Notes: generated by a model from the letters alone, not told the origin. A stretch of 64,000 nucleotides of DNA from Hirsutella rhossiliensis (GCF_020360975.1 NW_025408669.1:3906001-3970000), one strand, 5' to 3'; positions 46,350 to 58,080 are shown, numbered from the stretch's first letter. Numbers and translations: made by a program.

Positions 46350-49300
46350 CCTTTTCTTCGGCTATAGACGTTACCTTCTTATACGTACTATTAGCTCCTC
46401 TTATAGACTCTTAAGGCGGGCCTCTAAGGATAGCTTTTCTCGAACGTCTTCTAGCCCTATTTACTATAAAAAGATAGCTAGCTTCTACTTTAGTAGGGGC
46501 TTTATAAGACCGTCGGCTTTTATTAATGCCGTTAGAACCTAACGGACGGAAATAAGTCCCCTTTAGACCTCTTAGCGTAACTAATACTAGTAAATATCGA
46601 TATACTATAGCCGGGTCGATAGCTTACTATTTTCCTCTATAAGAATCTATATAGTCTACGTATTATCGTATTCTATAGCTAATAGGGACGGAATTTATAG
46701 TCGTAACGATATTAGTAGCCGGTTAAGGAAAATCGCTTCTTTTAACGCTTTTAAAAGAGCTAGTAGCTCTGCCTCCGTACTTAAAGTTATAATAGTAGCC
46801 TACTTCGAAGCTCTCTAAGTAATAGTTCCTCTAAAAAGGGATATAATATACCCCTATAAGCTCTTTCTATCTAAGGAATTATCTATAAAGGACGAATCGC
46901 TCGAATAGAGGAAGATTTCGGTAGCTAATTTCTTCCTTTCTTACCCTCCTAGGCATAGACTATATAATCTCGTTAAATAGAGATAAAGGATAGCTCTATC
47001 TACTACTTCTTAATGCCTAGGGCTAGGATTCTAGTTATACCTAGCTAGCCGGGAGACTATAAAAGAGATATCCGGTCTAGTAGAAATAGCTAAAAAAAGT
47101 AAGGAGCCTACCTTCTATTAATATTAGTGTTTCTCTTACTCCCTAGCTTAAAAGGACGGATTAGGTAAAAGCTCTTTATCTAATATAGGCGTAGAGGGAA
47201 GCTTCTTATCGAGGGAATTAGGGAGGAATTTATAAGCGACCTTATCGATATAGGCGTCCTAGGTAAGCTAGATAGTCCGTTAGGACCTATTCCGAAGGAT
47301 TCGTATCCCTAGGAACTACTTTAGCTCCCCTAGCTTAGTTATCTTATACCTTTATTATAAGCCTCGTATAGCCTCCCTAGTAGCAGCTTCTTCCTCTTTC
47401 GGGTAGGCCTAGATAATATTATCGACGTAGAAGAAGACCGTGATTTTACCCTTCTATATTATACACGGTTCCTAAGGGACTTTCTTAAAGCCTAGGGCTT
47501 CGAGGGAACCTATTAAATACTATTGCTAAAGAAGGGGTAATCTTCGTAGTCCGTATAGAGCTTTCCTAAGCTATAGAACCTTTCCTATCTATTAGAAGCC
47601 TAGTAGAAGGCGTATATAGATAACTTCTTCTTTCTTAAGTAGGCAGTTAATAAAGGCGTTAACTATATCTATCTAATCGAGTTCGAGGTCGAATTCTACT
47701 ACTATAGCTATAAGGGTCCGAAAAGACATCCTAGCTAGGGTAGTTGCCCTAGTAGGAAGATCCCCTTTTTCCTACTAGTTCCCGTATATAACTAGCTAGG
47801 CTTTGCACTTTTAAAGGAAGCCGTGTTTATTAGTCTTATAGATAAAGACCTACTTATAGCTAAGGACCTGTTTTCCTCTTGCTTTTTCCTTAAGGACCTC
47901 TTTAAAAGGACCTATCTCTTTATATAAGGCTAGGTGGTCTTTCTAGGCCTAGAAAAACTAGTCTCTAAAAGGGTGTCTTTCTAGCTGCTTTTAGTTTGCT
48001 AGTAGGTCCGGGAGGTCTCTTTTATATACCTTCCTTGCTAATAGAGGCTTAAAAAGCCGGCCTGCTATAAATGCTCCGTAGGAACCGTCTTCTATAGGCA
48101 TTAGATAGAAGTCGGAAAAACGATCGAAATAAGGGAGAAACTAGTCTTCTTTCGTATCGGGCCCTATACCTTCCTTTACTTCTCGAAGCAGGGACAAAAA
48201 GGCAGCCGGGTAATCCTTCGAGAGAGGTGCTTTTCCTACCCCCTTAGGGGTCGAGACGGGAAGACTAACTAAAAAAGCTGCTTTTAGATCTTCTTCTTAT
48301 TCCGTAAGAAGAGGCATAGGGAGGTAGGCGTATTCTAGCTCTACTGCTTTCCTATAGTCTCCTTCTTTGTTTAGATTATCTAATCTAGTAGCTTCCTTTT
48401 CTTTAAAGTCGGCGTTATCCTCGACTACTTCGACGTCGGTTTCTTCTTCTATTTCCTCGTCTAAGACCTCTTCTTAAGACTATTAAGAAGGGGGGATTTA
48501 GATCTTCTAAATTAGCTAACGTTATATAAGTAAGAGGGGTTATTAATCCTTCTTTCCGTCGAAGAAGCTAGATTCGTCGAAATTTATATCCTTAGTCGAA
48601 ATAACCTTCTATAGAAAAGGAATCTAGATCCGGAAGATATTTATAGAATTATACCTAACGAGGTAGCTAATAAAGGCTCTAGGATTAAGCTTTCTTTTCT
48701 TCTTCCTTTTTAGCTATATATCGGTAGTTATTGCGTATACCTTATAGCCGTAGGCGCGAAGGTAGGCTAGCGAGGCCCTCTTCTTCGTAAAGAGCTCGAG
48801 GGGGGATTTCTAGTCTATTCCTTAGGTCTTAAAAGGGTCTCTTAGTCCTATAGTCCCTTAGTCCCTAGGGTCCTTAGGGTCCGGTTCCGAAGGTAATAGG
48901 CGGTCTTAACGACTTCCCTCTAAAGGTCGTATAGAAGCTTTATAGTAAGTCTTATCGTACGGGCCCTTTCTATTATAGCACCCCCTAATCTTTCTGCCCC
49001 TCCGTTCTAGGCCTAGGTATTCGGTGCTAACGGGAGGGGTAAAATGCCCCTTTTTCAAAGCTACTTTAAGATATCTTTCGTAAATAGCTCTCCGTTAGAC
49101 CGTATCTTCTTTACCTTATAGCTAAAGTAGGAATTTATCTAGTTAACGAAGTCCTAGAGGGCAGACTAGTTATGCTTGCTTAGGTAGGTCTATAAGAAAT
49201 AGGGGAAAACTATCCCTAAAAAAGCGTCTATAAAAAACATTACCCTAACGAAGCTTTCCTAGTCCCTAGAGACATCGGTCTAATCGACCTAAATTTCCTT

Positions 49301-51230
49301 ATACGGCTAGTCCGGCCGTATTAGGGTCTATCTCGAAATTCGTTTCCTAGTCTTTCCTTAGCCGCAGTGTTCGCATTCGACGGTCTTTAGGCCCCTTATT
49401 CGTACGCCCTATTATTGGCCTAGCTTATGCAAAGCTAGGGGGCCTAGGTAACTAAGTCGTGCGTGCTAAAGAATGCCGTCTCCTTAGGCTGCTAGAAGAG
49501 GGTCTTTTATAGTAGACCTATTCTTCCTAGTAAGGAAAGCTAACTTCTCGAGTGTTTCCTTCCTATAAATAGGTTAGAATTCGAGAACGAATTAACCGAA
49601 TTTCTCCTCGATAAGCCTAATAGTCTAATTCTTCTAGACTAGCCTTATAGGCTTAGACGTCGTATCCTAGAAGATTCCTTCCTCTCGAAGAAAGCGGAAG
49701 GAAATTAGGCTCGTTAAAAATCGAGGGTAAAAAGCTACCCTTTTTCTTCGAAGAATTCGCATAGATCCGTTAGGTAATTTTATCGTAAAATTCACCCTTC
49801 TATATCCTTCTATCTATACGGTTAATTCCCCGGCAATAAGATATTCCCTTCGTGCCTTCTTAAAGGACCGGAATCGTAAGAGTATATTATAGATATCGAG
49901 GGAAGCACTAGAGTTAAGGATAGCTGATTTTCGTAGGGGATAGTCGGAGGGTCCTAACGGTTAGTCTTGCTAATCCGTAGGGAAGATAAATGCCGGATTT
50001 ACTATACTAACGATTTTTCCTCGAATTTACGGCTCGAATAAAGGCAGCGGCGTTAGTTGCAATTTCTTAGCAACCTAAATCTCGTCTATTTTCTTCTATA
50101 ACGAGGGGTCCTCCTTAAGAGACTATTATACTATTTCTCGTAGCCTCTTTAAAGGGTTAATTCCTTTAGGTCGGTTTTCCTCGAAGACCTGCTAGCAGTC
50201 TTCTAGCCGACAGGGCTTTTTGCACGCTTAGTAGGTAGGTCGATTCCTCCTCGTACGTTATTTCTTCGAGGAATCCTCGTCCCGGTCTAGAAGGTCTGCT
50301 TAAAAACCCCCCCTTTTTACCCCTTATTACTAATTTTAACGAAGAGGTTCGATTTCGACTAGTTCCTTAAATTTTCGACTAACGGACTAAAAGGTCTATT
50401 AGGGGACTAGTCGGGCCGGTCTAACTAACGGGACCGGGCCCGGTATAAAAGGCGAAGCCGGGGCCGGGACTAGGGCAGCTGTTAAAGACGGGGTTAAGGC
50501 TCTCGAGGGAGGAGGAGCCGAAGGAGCAACAGCCGCAGCAGCCGTAGCGGGGGCCGCAGCAACAGGGGCTATAGCAGCTGCAGGGGCAGCAGGTCGAGCC
50601 GTCTAGGTCGAGAGCTAGCTACGAAGGAATAAGACTACTTACTATTATACTCTAGCAGCCTCTTCGTTTAGTTCCCGGCTAGCTTCTCGAAAGATAGTCG
50701 AGTAACCGTTATTAATAGGCTTTATTAGCAGAGATATATCCTATAGCTACTAGCTAGAAAGAGCTTCTATAAGGAAGTATTAGTTAGCTTCCTCGAGGAT
50801 TTCTTCCTACTAAGCTAGCTACGAAGAAGCTAGTAGGTTCCTAGCTAAAAAAGCTCCTAGGTAGGCCGTATAGGTCTTCTTAATACGGTTAGTTATATAA
50901 CCTCTCGAGGGAGCTATTAAGGTCTCGAGCTTTAAAAGCCACTGCCTAGGAGTCTCTTCCTCTCGAAGAGAGATTAGCTTTACGGCACTAACGGATTCCG
51001 TTATCGCCGTACGAGCAGCCGTTAGTAGCTTCGTCTCGTAAAGGTATTCCTTTCGGTGACTCTCGTAGTCGCCTAAGGTAGTAGAAAAAGCTCTCTATTA
51101 TATAGAGGTTAGCTTAGAGAAGAGGGTAGCTCCCTCTATAAAGTCCGTTGCCCTAGGACGAAGAGGGGGCTCGAGAGGGTCCTGCTTATTAGAGAAGACT
51201 AAATTATAGATAGTTCTATCTACCCGAGCC
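46350..51230 (-). pseudogene. Cop1-c gag-pol remnant
   Basis: Reverse-strand counterpart of Cop1-b. RNase H is near 46700-46800, the reverse-transcriptase catalytic site FFYVDNII at about 47412-47440 (D to N), integrase at about 48900-49400, and gag with its Ala/Pro-rich linker at about 50440-50620. It has RIP-type stops throughout and no intact product. Confidence 0.88.
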
Positions 51231-51464
51231 CGTAGCTCCTTTACCTACTTATCCTAATCTTAGGGCTTTATAAGAATCGTCCTACGGACTATAGGGACGG
51301 TAAAGGAGTCGATTTTCGTTATTGTTGCGGGGAAAGGTAGAAAAGTCGGTTAAAAATCGGCTTTTCTAGTAAGAGGGGTAAAAGGAAGCTATAAGGGATA
51401 TAAGAAAGGTGCCTTTTATAGTAGCCGGAAGGTATAGGAATACTATTCCTCCCGGGCTTATAAC

Positions 51465-51942
51465 TCTCGCGAAGAGAGCTACGAGAAGTATATATAAAAT
51501 ATATAAAGGTAAAAGTAGAAGTAAGGGGTCGGATAGGTAGGGCAGAGATATTTAAATCTTATAAGGGCAGCAATTATAGTAGGGGAGTGATTATTATATT
51601 GCCTTCGTTGTCCTTCTTTCCTTTATCTAACGCCCCTCTTTATACCTATCTAGCATCTTAATTAATAAAGAAGATCCTACTTAAAGAAGCTACTAATGTC
51701 CCTTTAACTACCGAGCTTTTTACCGGTTTTTCTCCTCCTTTCTAGCTATTGCCGGCATATCCATCTTATCTCTCGCTACCTCTATAGGAAGCTATCGCTA
51801 CTTCTACTTCCCCTTATGCCCCTACCCTCCTCTCTGCACCTCCTTTTAGCTCCTTCCTTAAAACCTGTTTTTTTAGCTTCCTAGGTCCCTCGTGCTAAGG
51901 GATATCTCCGAGAACTACGAAATCAGGCCACGCTTCGCGATA
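51465..51942 (-). repeat. Cop1-c 5' LTR (478 bp)
   Basis: Left edge TCTCGCGAAGAGAG, right edge CGCTTCGCGATA. The element side starts with the complement of GTTATAAGCCCGGGAGG, the conserved primer binding site region. Confidence 0.9.
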
Positions 51943-54420
51943 ATAATAGCCTTTAAAACGAAATTCGGACTATTTAAATATCTAGTAATACTATTTAGAC
52001 TTATAAATATACTAGCTACCTTTTAATAGATAATTAATAATATCCTACGTAAATACTTAGATATCTTTATAGTAGTATACCTAGATAATATCCTAATCTT
52101 CTTAGATACCCTAGAAGAATATAAAGAATACGTTTATAAGGTACTTTATATACTTTAAAATATAAAGTTACTAGTTAAAGTAAAGAAAAGTAAGTTCTAT
52201 ATATAGGAAGTAGACTTTCTTAAATATACGATCTTACTAAGAGAGATATAAATATAATAAGATAAGATTATCTTAGTTAAAGAATAGCTAACGCTAAAGA
52301 ACGTTAAGGATATATAAAGTTTCCTAGGATTTATAAATTACTATTAACGATTTATTAAAGATTTTAGAAAGATTAGAGTACTACTATATAACTTAACGAA
52401 GATAGAAAAAGAATATATATAGGACGATAAAGCTAACGAAGCTTTCGAATATATTAAAACTATAATTATATAAGAACTAGTCTTAACTACCTTCGATCTA
52501 AAACGATAAATCGAACTAGAAACCGATATATTAGACTTTACTTTAGGAGTATAAATTAGATAAAAAGATAATAAAGGAAGACTACGACTAATTATATTTT
52601 ACTTAAAGAAGCTATATAGTATAGAACTTGATTACCTTATTTATAATAAAGAATTCTTTATAATTATTTAAGCTTTTAAGGAATTTCGATACTACCTTCT
52701 TAGAAGTAAGTATAAAGTTAAGGTTTATATAGATTATAAAAATATCTTATACTTTATAATAATATAATAGTTAAACGGACGATAGATCCGTTAAGGCAAA
52801 TACTTATTAGAATTTAACTACGAAATAATCTATAAAAAAGGAATAGAAAATAGTCGAGCTAATACCCTTAGTTAACGAAGTAACTATAATATAGGAGCAC
52901 CTATAATAAAAGGATAGCTCCTAGAAATTAATAAAAACCGGAACTACTAATAATAATAGCTAAATATAATATTTAAAGTATAACCTAATAACTTAATATA
53001 CTAAAAGATCCTAAAATAAATAAAAGAATATAAAGCATTAAACGGATATAATATAAAATATTTAGAAGTTCTAATATATAAAAACAAAATCTAGATACTA
53101 CTAGTATTTTAAGATAAAGTTATATAAGATATATATAAATATCTAATATATAGATACTAAGGAATCTAAAGGATAATAGAACGGATTAAACGATAATATA
53201 ACTTCTTATAGCTTAAGGAAGTAGTATAATAAGTTATTAAAGAATATAAACTTTATATATAAAGTAAAGCTAAACGATATAAACTATATAGAGAATTATA
53301 ACTGCTACTAGTACTAGAGAAACTATAGGATTAGATAGCTTTTAATTATATTATAAAGCTACTACCGTTAAAAGAACCTATAACTAACGTTAAATACGAT
53401 AGTATATTCGTTATTACTAATAAACTAACGAAGTATAGGTACTTCTTACTATATAAAGAAGTAAGTAATATAAAAGAGCTAGTATATATATTCCTATAAA
53501 CTATTATTAGTAATTATAGACTACCGAATAAGATTATCTTTAATAAAGAAAGTATATTTATAGCTAAGTTTTAGTAAGCTCTTATAGTATAATTAAGGAT
53601 AAAATATAAGCTTAGTATAGCTTATTACTTATAAATAGATAGATAAATAGAACGACTTAACTAAACGCTTAAATAATATTTACGATACTATATTAGTTAC
53701 GAATAAAACGATTAAGTTAAATAGCTACTAATAGTATAACTAGCTTATAATAGCTTAGTTATAAAAATAACTAAGCTCTTACTAGTATACGCTAATTACG
53801 GATATAACCTAGAAGTATTTAAGGTTACTTAATAAGGACTATAAGTAGAATAAGTAATACTATAAGTAGATTAACTATAAAAATTACATAAAGAAATATA
53901 ATAAGAACTTTAATTTATTAAAAAATAAATATCTACTTACTATAATTAGAAAAGATTATAAGGACTAATCTTTTAAGAGGGAGATATAGTCTACCTTATA
54001 TAACGAAATATTAAAATAAAACGACTAAGTAATAAATTAGATTTTAAGAAACTTAGACCGTTTAAGGTTAAGAAAACTATTTTAAAAGTTAACTATAAAC
54101 TTTCGCTACTAATAATAATACGGATATACCTAATATTTTATATCTTGTTATTAGAACTAGCGCTATAAAACGCTAAACTATAGGAAAAAATCAAAGTTAA
54201 TAATAATTAAGAATATAAAGTAGAATAAATACTAAATATAAAAAAATAAGGTTAGTAATAAGAATACTTTATTAAGTAAAAGGGATATAAACTAAAGGAA
54301 AATACCTAGGAACTACTTAAGCACTTAACCTACTATAGTTCTCTACTCTAATAGTTCTACTAAGTAAACCCTTATTCGGAAATATAAGGTTACTAAGAAT
54401 AGCATCCTAGTCTAATATAT
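51943..54420 (+). pseudogene. GypF pol, 3' part: reverse transcriptase, RNase H, integrase, chromodomain
   Basis: The frame resumes with IIAFKTKFGLFKYLVI and has the catalytic IVVYLDNILIF at about 52063-52095 (D to N). SFLGFINYYQRFIKDF (about 52320), then RNase H with LIYNKEFFIII (about 52635-52670), then integrase: KYDSIFVITNKLTKYRYF (about 53395-53450), IAYYLXIDRXIERLNXTLKQ (about 53620-53680; family form TAYHPQTDGQTERLNQTLEQ). The C-terminal chromodomain reads QEYKVEXILNIKK, then YFIKXKGYKLKENTQELLKH (about 54205-54330). Stops replace Gln/Trp. Confidence 0.88.
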
Positions 54421-55101
54421 CTAAGGCACTAAACGATTAAACCTTATTAATAGTAATAGTTTCCTTATTTAATAAATAAACTAATTTATCTTAAAAAGAA
54501 CACGTTATACTATCTTCTTTATTAATAGCTTATATACCCCGCTAAAATAACTTACTACCTTAGTCCTTTAAGAACCGCTTTTATTTCTTAATTTAAGCTA
54601 AGCGAGCTATTGCATCCTCTAACGCTTCTTTTACTTTCCGTTCATTTAAATTAATCTTTTACTATTAATTTATAATATAACGAACTAAAAAAAGAAGGAA
54701 TATTAGCGAAAAAGAATAATAAGGAAGGAAAGGGATAAAATAAATAAGCGGACGCTATATTATACCTATTATAAGAACGGCCTATAGAGGTATATTTAGA
54801 ATACCGATTAAAACGCTCGCCGTCCTTATAAGTTAGGCCTAATAGAAAATAATAGGAGTAAGGTATAATTTTAATACTATAGATCTCGGTCTAGGATACT
54901 AGCTCCGATCGTTAACGCGATTTATTAGAATAATAAGAACGGGATTTTTAAATATAACTAGATATACTATTAGTAGTATATCCTAAAAGGATAAAGGAAT
55001 AAGGAACAATATACTTATATATAACGCGATAAGGGTATATTTATATATAGCGGCTAAGGTAGTAAGTCTTAAGGGTAAGACTAAAAGAAAGGGAGGTATC
55101 C
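54420..55101. other. GypF 3' untranslated region
   Basis: Between the chromodomain and the 3' LTR. It is TpA-rich with scattered stops and no recognisable ORF. A purine tract AGAAAGGGAGG (about 55086-55096) lies five bases before the LTR and fits a polypurine tract. Confidence 0.6.
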
Positions 55102-55531
55102 TATTACGACTACGGTCTAGCGAACCGCGGGGACTAGTATATATTATAAGGATACGTAATATAGGGAGCAAGGAATATTAAACAGACTAACGGGCTAATT
55201 AAGTTAAGAGCTATAGGTTACTTTAGCGCTCTAACGCTCTATGGCTAGATCGTAGGATCGCTCTAGCGCCCTAGTACTCCTAAGCGACGGGATTACCTAG
55301 TACTCTCGGCGATTAAGGGAAGCTCTCGAGATATATAAGGAAGGAACGGAATACTCCTTTAGATAGATAGCTCGATAGCTTTTAATATAGATCTTTATTA
55401 CGATTCTATCTCTAATTCTAATTACCTAGCTATAGTCTATAGTCTACGACCTCCGACTTATTACTAACGTAATATACTTATTATTACTTAGACTACGCCT
55501 TATTATATCTGCTAATATAAACCCCTCGATA
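55102..55531 (+). repeat. GypF 3' LTR (430 bp)
   Basis: Equal in length to 41392-41821. A short antisense frame crossing its start (54983-55171) resembles that at 41264-41461 only because both overlap this LTR. Confidence 0.9.
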
Positions 55532-56146
55532 AATAACTTTATATGCTCTAAGAAAGAGGAAGTAAGGGAGAGGGAGGTAGATATATCTATTATAAAAGTT
55601 AGTATTATAGATTATAGACTCTTACTCTATAAGGTAAAGAACTTATTAATTAAAGTTATTATTATTAAGGCTATTATTATAGTTATAGCTATTACTATAA
55701 GTATACGTTAATAAAGCGGCCGATATAGCTAGGAATAAACTAACGCCTTAAGTAAAGCGGAACTTACTTATTACTACTACTACTATAGTTAAAGAAAGAA
55801 GAGAAAGAAAGGAAAAAGGAAGAAAGGGATACTACTTTATATACCCTTAGGTAGAGGAGGCTACCTAAGGCCGAGGGGATAGGTAACCTAAGGCTTACGT
55901 AGGTTTAGGCTAGCCGCTAGCTACTTAAGGGCGTATATAATAAGTTATGCTTTTATTTAAATAGCTAGCCGGCTAATAAGTATAAAGCTTAGTTCTAGCT
56001 ACCTAAGCTAATAAGCATAAGGATAATAGGGCTATTAAGGCTAGTATAATTAATAGGAAAGGGTTAGGTAGAGCTAGTAGTATAAGCTTAATAGTATAAA
56101 AGCTATTAATTAAGTAACGCCGCGCCGCGCTTAAGGGAAGGCATTA
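55532..56146 (-). pseudogene. Accessory region of GypS-C, remainder up to the 3' LTR
   Basis: It matches the reverse complement of GypS-G at about 61767-62390, and more distantly GypB 4163-4460. It begins AATAACTTTATATGCTCTAAG and ends with a purine tract AAGGGAAGG (about 56133-56141) next to the 3' LTR. Polypurine GAAAGAAAGG runs (about 55795-55835) are present. It contains no retroelement domain and is part of the antisense ORF region or its promoter. Confidence 0.55.
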
Positions 56147-56332
56147 TATAAGAGTCTTTAACTATTATAGGTTATAGGCTTAAGCTACGGCCTAAGCTAT
56201 ATAGTTATATATAGAGGGCCGGATCCTATATATATATATATAGGCTAGCCGCGTATAAGAGAGCTCTATATAGCTTATTAATATTATTCTATAAATAGTA
56301 CCTATATATATACCTTTACTTACTCTATAATA
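56147..56332 (+). repeat. GypS-C 3' LTR (186 bp)
   Basis: Identical in length to the 5' LTR. TSD ATAAG follows at 56333-56337. Confidence 0.93.
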
Positions 56333-56337
56333 ATAAG

Positions 56338-57023
56338 TAGCTCCTATAAAGCTAGCGTAATTAAGTTTTATAGCTATATAAGCTTTATACTATCTTCCTA
56401 TACTATAGTTCCTACCGCTTATAAGAGCGTCTCTTTAAAGTTAAGGAGGAATTTACTAAAGGTCTGCCTATCCCTTTACCTAAGGGTTTATAGCCTATCC
56501 TAAGCCTTCTCCCGCTCCTATACGTTACCGAACGTATATATAAGGTATTAGAGGAAGTCCTATAGGTCGCGTTTACCCCTAGGGCTGCCCTTATCCTAAA
56601 ATCTAAAGATCCGCCGTATCTAGGGCTTTAATAGCGTATAGAGGAGTAAATACTACGCTATATCTCGATAGCCGTTTAGGCCCTATTTCTTATTTATTAT
56701 AAACTTTATTTATAGCTAGCTAAGGAAGAAGTAAAAGGACTTAGGCTTACCGTCCTAAGTTAGCTAAGGAAGTAGCTTCTATATTAATAGTACCGCCGCT
56801 ATAACTAGTATTACGGAGGTCGTAGGGGTTAACGCTAGTCTCGTAGACGGCTCCCTTAGTATAGCGAGAACCCTATTCTTCTCGCTAGCTATCGCGCTTT
56901 TAATCGCTTTTAAGATAGCTACGATACTTCCTATCCGCCTAAGGGGTAGCGGGGTACTCCCTTAAGGAAGCGGCACCCTTTTTAAGGAGATATCTATTAA
57001 ATCTATTAGTTAATAGCTTATAT
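56338..57023 (-). pseudogene. GypS-A gag, 5' part
   Basis: Matches the reverse complement of GypS-C 10932-11620 (5' leader and gag). It is cut at its left by GypS-C. The leader on the minus strand reads TATAAGCTATTAACT, as in GypS-C after its 5' LTR. Confidence 0.88.
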
Positions 57024-57209
57024 TATTATAAAGTAAGTAGAGGCGTATATATAGGTACCGTCTATAAGATAATATTAATAAGCTATATAAAGCTCTCCTT
57101 TATATAGCTAGCCTATATATATATATATAGGATCCGGCCCTCTATATATAACTATATAGCTTAGGCTATAGCCTAAGCTTATAACCTATAATAGTTAAAG
57201 ACTCTTATA
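57024..57209 (-). repeat. GypS-A 5' LTR (186 bp)
   Basis: Third 186-bp GypS LTR, in reverse orientation to the one at 56147-56332. The two look like an inverted repeat but belong to two different insertions. Confidence 0.92.
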
Positions 57210-58080
57210 CTAAAAGCCTATTATTTTCCTTATAGTATTTAATATCGACCGGTCTAGGGTAGCGGAGTAGCTAAACTAAGGGATACCTTATCCTAACCTT
57301 TAATAAAAGAGCGAGAGTTATATATACTATAAATAAATACTACTTCCTAAGAGTACTAGTAAATAGAGCTTATCTATAGCTATAATATAAACGCGCTTCT
57401 TAAAAGCTAAGCTACTTATAATCGACCGAAACTAACTAGCTATAATCTCTAGTCCTATAATAAGATAGGTATATATACCTATCTTAATCTCTTAGGCTAA
57501 TTTATTAGTCTTATCTATCCTACCGTTAATAAATACGGATTTCGCTCTAGGAAGCCTTTAGGTCTTAATATACTACTCTTATTTAATCCGATCTAAAGGG
57601 GTAATAATAAGGCCGATACTACCCTAATAAAATAGTAGTACTACCTAAAATATAATGCTCTTACCGAAAGAGGTTTTTGCTATAAGGAGTAGATCTTCCT
57701 TTTTAAATACTAAATACTATATAGAATCTACTTACTTTAGACGAGGCTTAAATAGATAGAGGTAACGCCGTAAGCCTACCTAAATAATATTCTTCTATAC
57801 TTTCTTAAACGCGTGTCTTACCTTATCGACTAAATCCTAGATAGCTAGTATATTCGCGGAGCTATTTATATCGTAGACGAGGTTTCTTATATCTTTTAAG
57901 GCGTTACGTCGCCGTTTTTAGATACTTACCTTATTTCGTAATATAGGAATTACCTACGATATAAGCCTAATAGTACGATAGACGTATAAATACTAGTTAA
58001 GTAAACTATTATATAATATTAATTAATATTCTACTACCCCTAGATAGCGTTATCTAAGGCTTCCCTAGCTTTTAAGGTAA
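57210..58080 (-). pseudogene. RecQ-like DNA helicase fragment, RIP-mutated and interrupted by GypS-A
   Basis: Reverse-strand translation gives a superfamily-2 helicase in one frame. An upstream region DLVDKVRHAFKKV (about 57800-57840) leads to PRLKQVDSIQYLVFKKEDLL (about 57690-57750). Motif I is LLLIAKTSFGKSIIF (57647-57692, family form AKTGFGKS). GLIITPLDRI follows (about 57590). Motif II, AIDKLYLL (57357-57382), was a DExH box: Glu to Lys and His to Tyr are RIP-type changes. Motif III, YSATLDRS, is at about 57250-57272. Spacing (about 97 and 35 residues) fits RecQ helicases. The frame stops at 57210 where GypS-A begins, so the C-terminal half lies beyond the other end of GypS-A, left of the window. 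Helicases of this kind are often subtelomeric in fungi. Upstream to about 58080 the match fades. Confidence 0.75.

Larger units (their letters stand above)
45616..51942 (-). mobile_element. Cop1-c: complete Ty1/Copia element inside GypF
   Basis: Full-length reverse-strand copy of Cop1 (6.3 kb). LTRs are at 45616-46092 and 51465-51942 (477 and 478 bp), with perfect TSD ATAAT at 45611-45615 and 51943-51947. The purine tract is next to the left LTR, in agreement with minus orientation. Many CpA/TpG and CpG survive, e.g. around 50440-50620, so RIP here is milder than in GypF around it. Confidence 0.93.
41392..55531 (+). mobile_element. GypF: complete Ty3/Gypsy chromovirus, split by Cop1-c
   Basis: Two 430-bp LTRs (41392-41821 and 55102-55531) bound it. 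The plus strand carries gag with a zinc knuckle, protease, reverse transcriptase, RNase H, integrase and a C-terminal chromodomain. Cop1-c is inserted in reverse transcriptase with TSD ATAAT. Without Cop1-c it is about 7.8 kb. Unlike all its neighbours it has no visible TSD (CTCTA before, AATAA after). Confidence 0.9.
10746..56332 (+). mobile_element. GypS-C: Ty3/Gypsy chromovirus split by three insertions
   Basis: Bounded by two 186-bp LTRs (10746-10931, 56147-56332) with TSD ATAAG at 10741-10745 and 56333-56337. Removing the nested elements leaves about 6.5 kb in four blocks: 10746-13320, 25829-26411, 38869-41391 and 55532-56332. Blocks 1 to 3 join exactly when compared with GypS-A (TSD ATAG around GypL, AAGTA around Cop2). 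The join between blocks 3 and 4, across GypF, lacks about 0.3 kb relative to GypB. Confidence 0.88.
1263..57209 (-). mobile_element. GypS-A: outermost Ty3/Gypsy chromovirus, split by three insertions, 3' end outside window
   Basis: This is the host layer of the left stack, read on the minus strand. From its 5' end the surviving pieces are the 5' LTR 57024-57209, gag 56338-57023, a gag sliver 10685-10745, and gag-pol 1268-3964. The pieces join in order when compared with the paralogue GypS-C: gag around 11600-11720 in GypS-C runs continuously across both the 56338/10745 and the 10685/3964 junctions. The interrupters are GypS-C (TSD ATAAG), GypB (TSD CTATA) and Cop1-a. The integrase end and the 3' LTR lie left of the window. 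CTAAA at 57210-57214 would be its own TSD. Confidence 0.85.

Noticed and set aside
41264..55171. Two similar small minus-strand frames (41264-41461 and 54983-55171) as a conserved small gene
   Set aside because: They share only the stretch that overlaps the start of the GypF LTR, so the likeness reflects the LTR pair.
56147..57209. Inverted pair of 186-bp repeats that looks like a DNA transposon with long terminal inverted repeats
   Set aside because: They are the 3' LTR of GypS-C and the 5' LTR of GypS-A. The sequence between them is GypS-A gag, and the TSD ATAAG separates the two.
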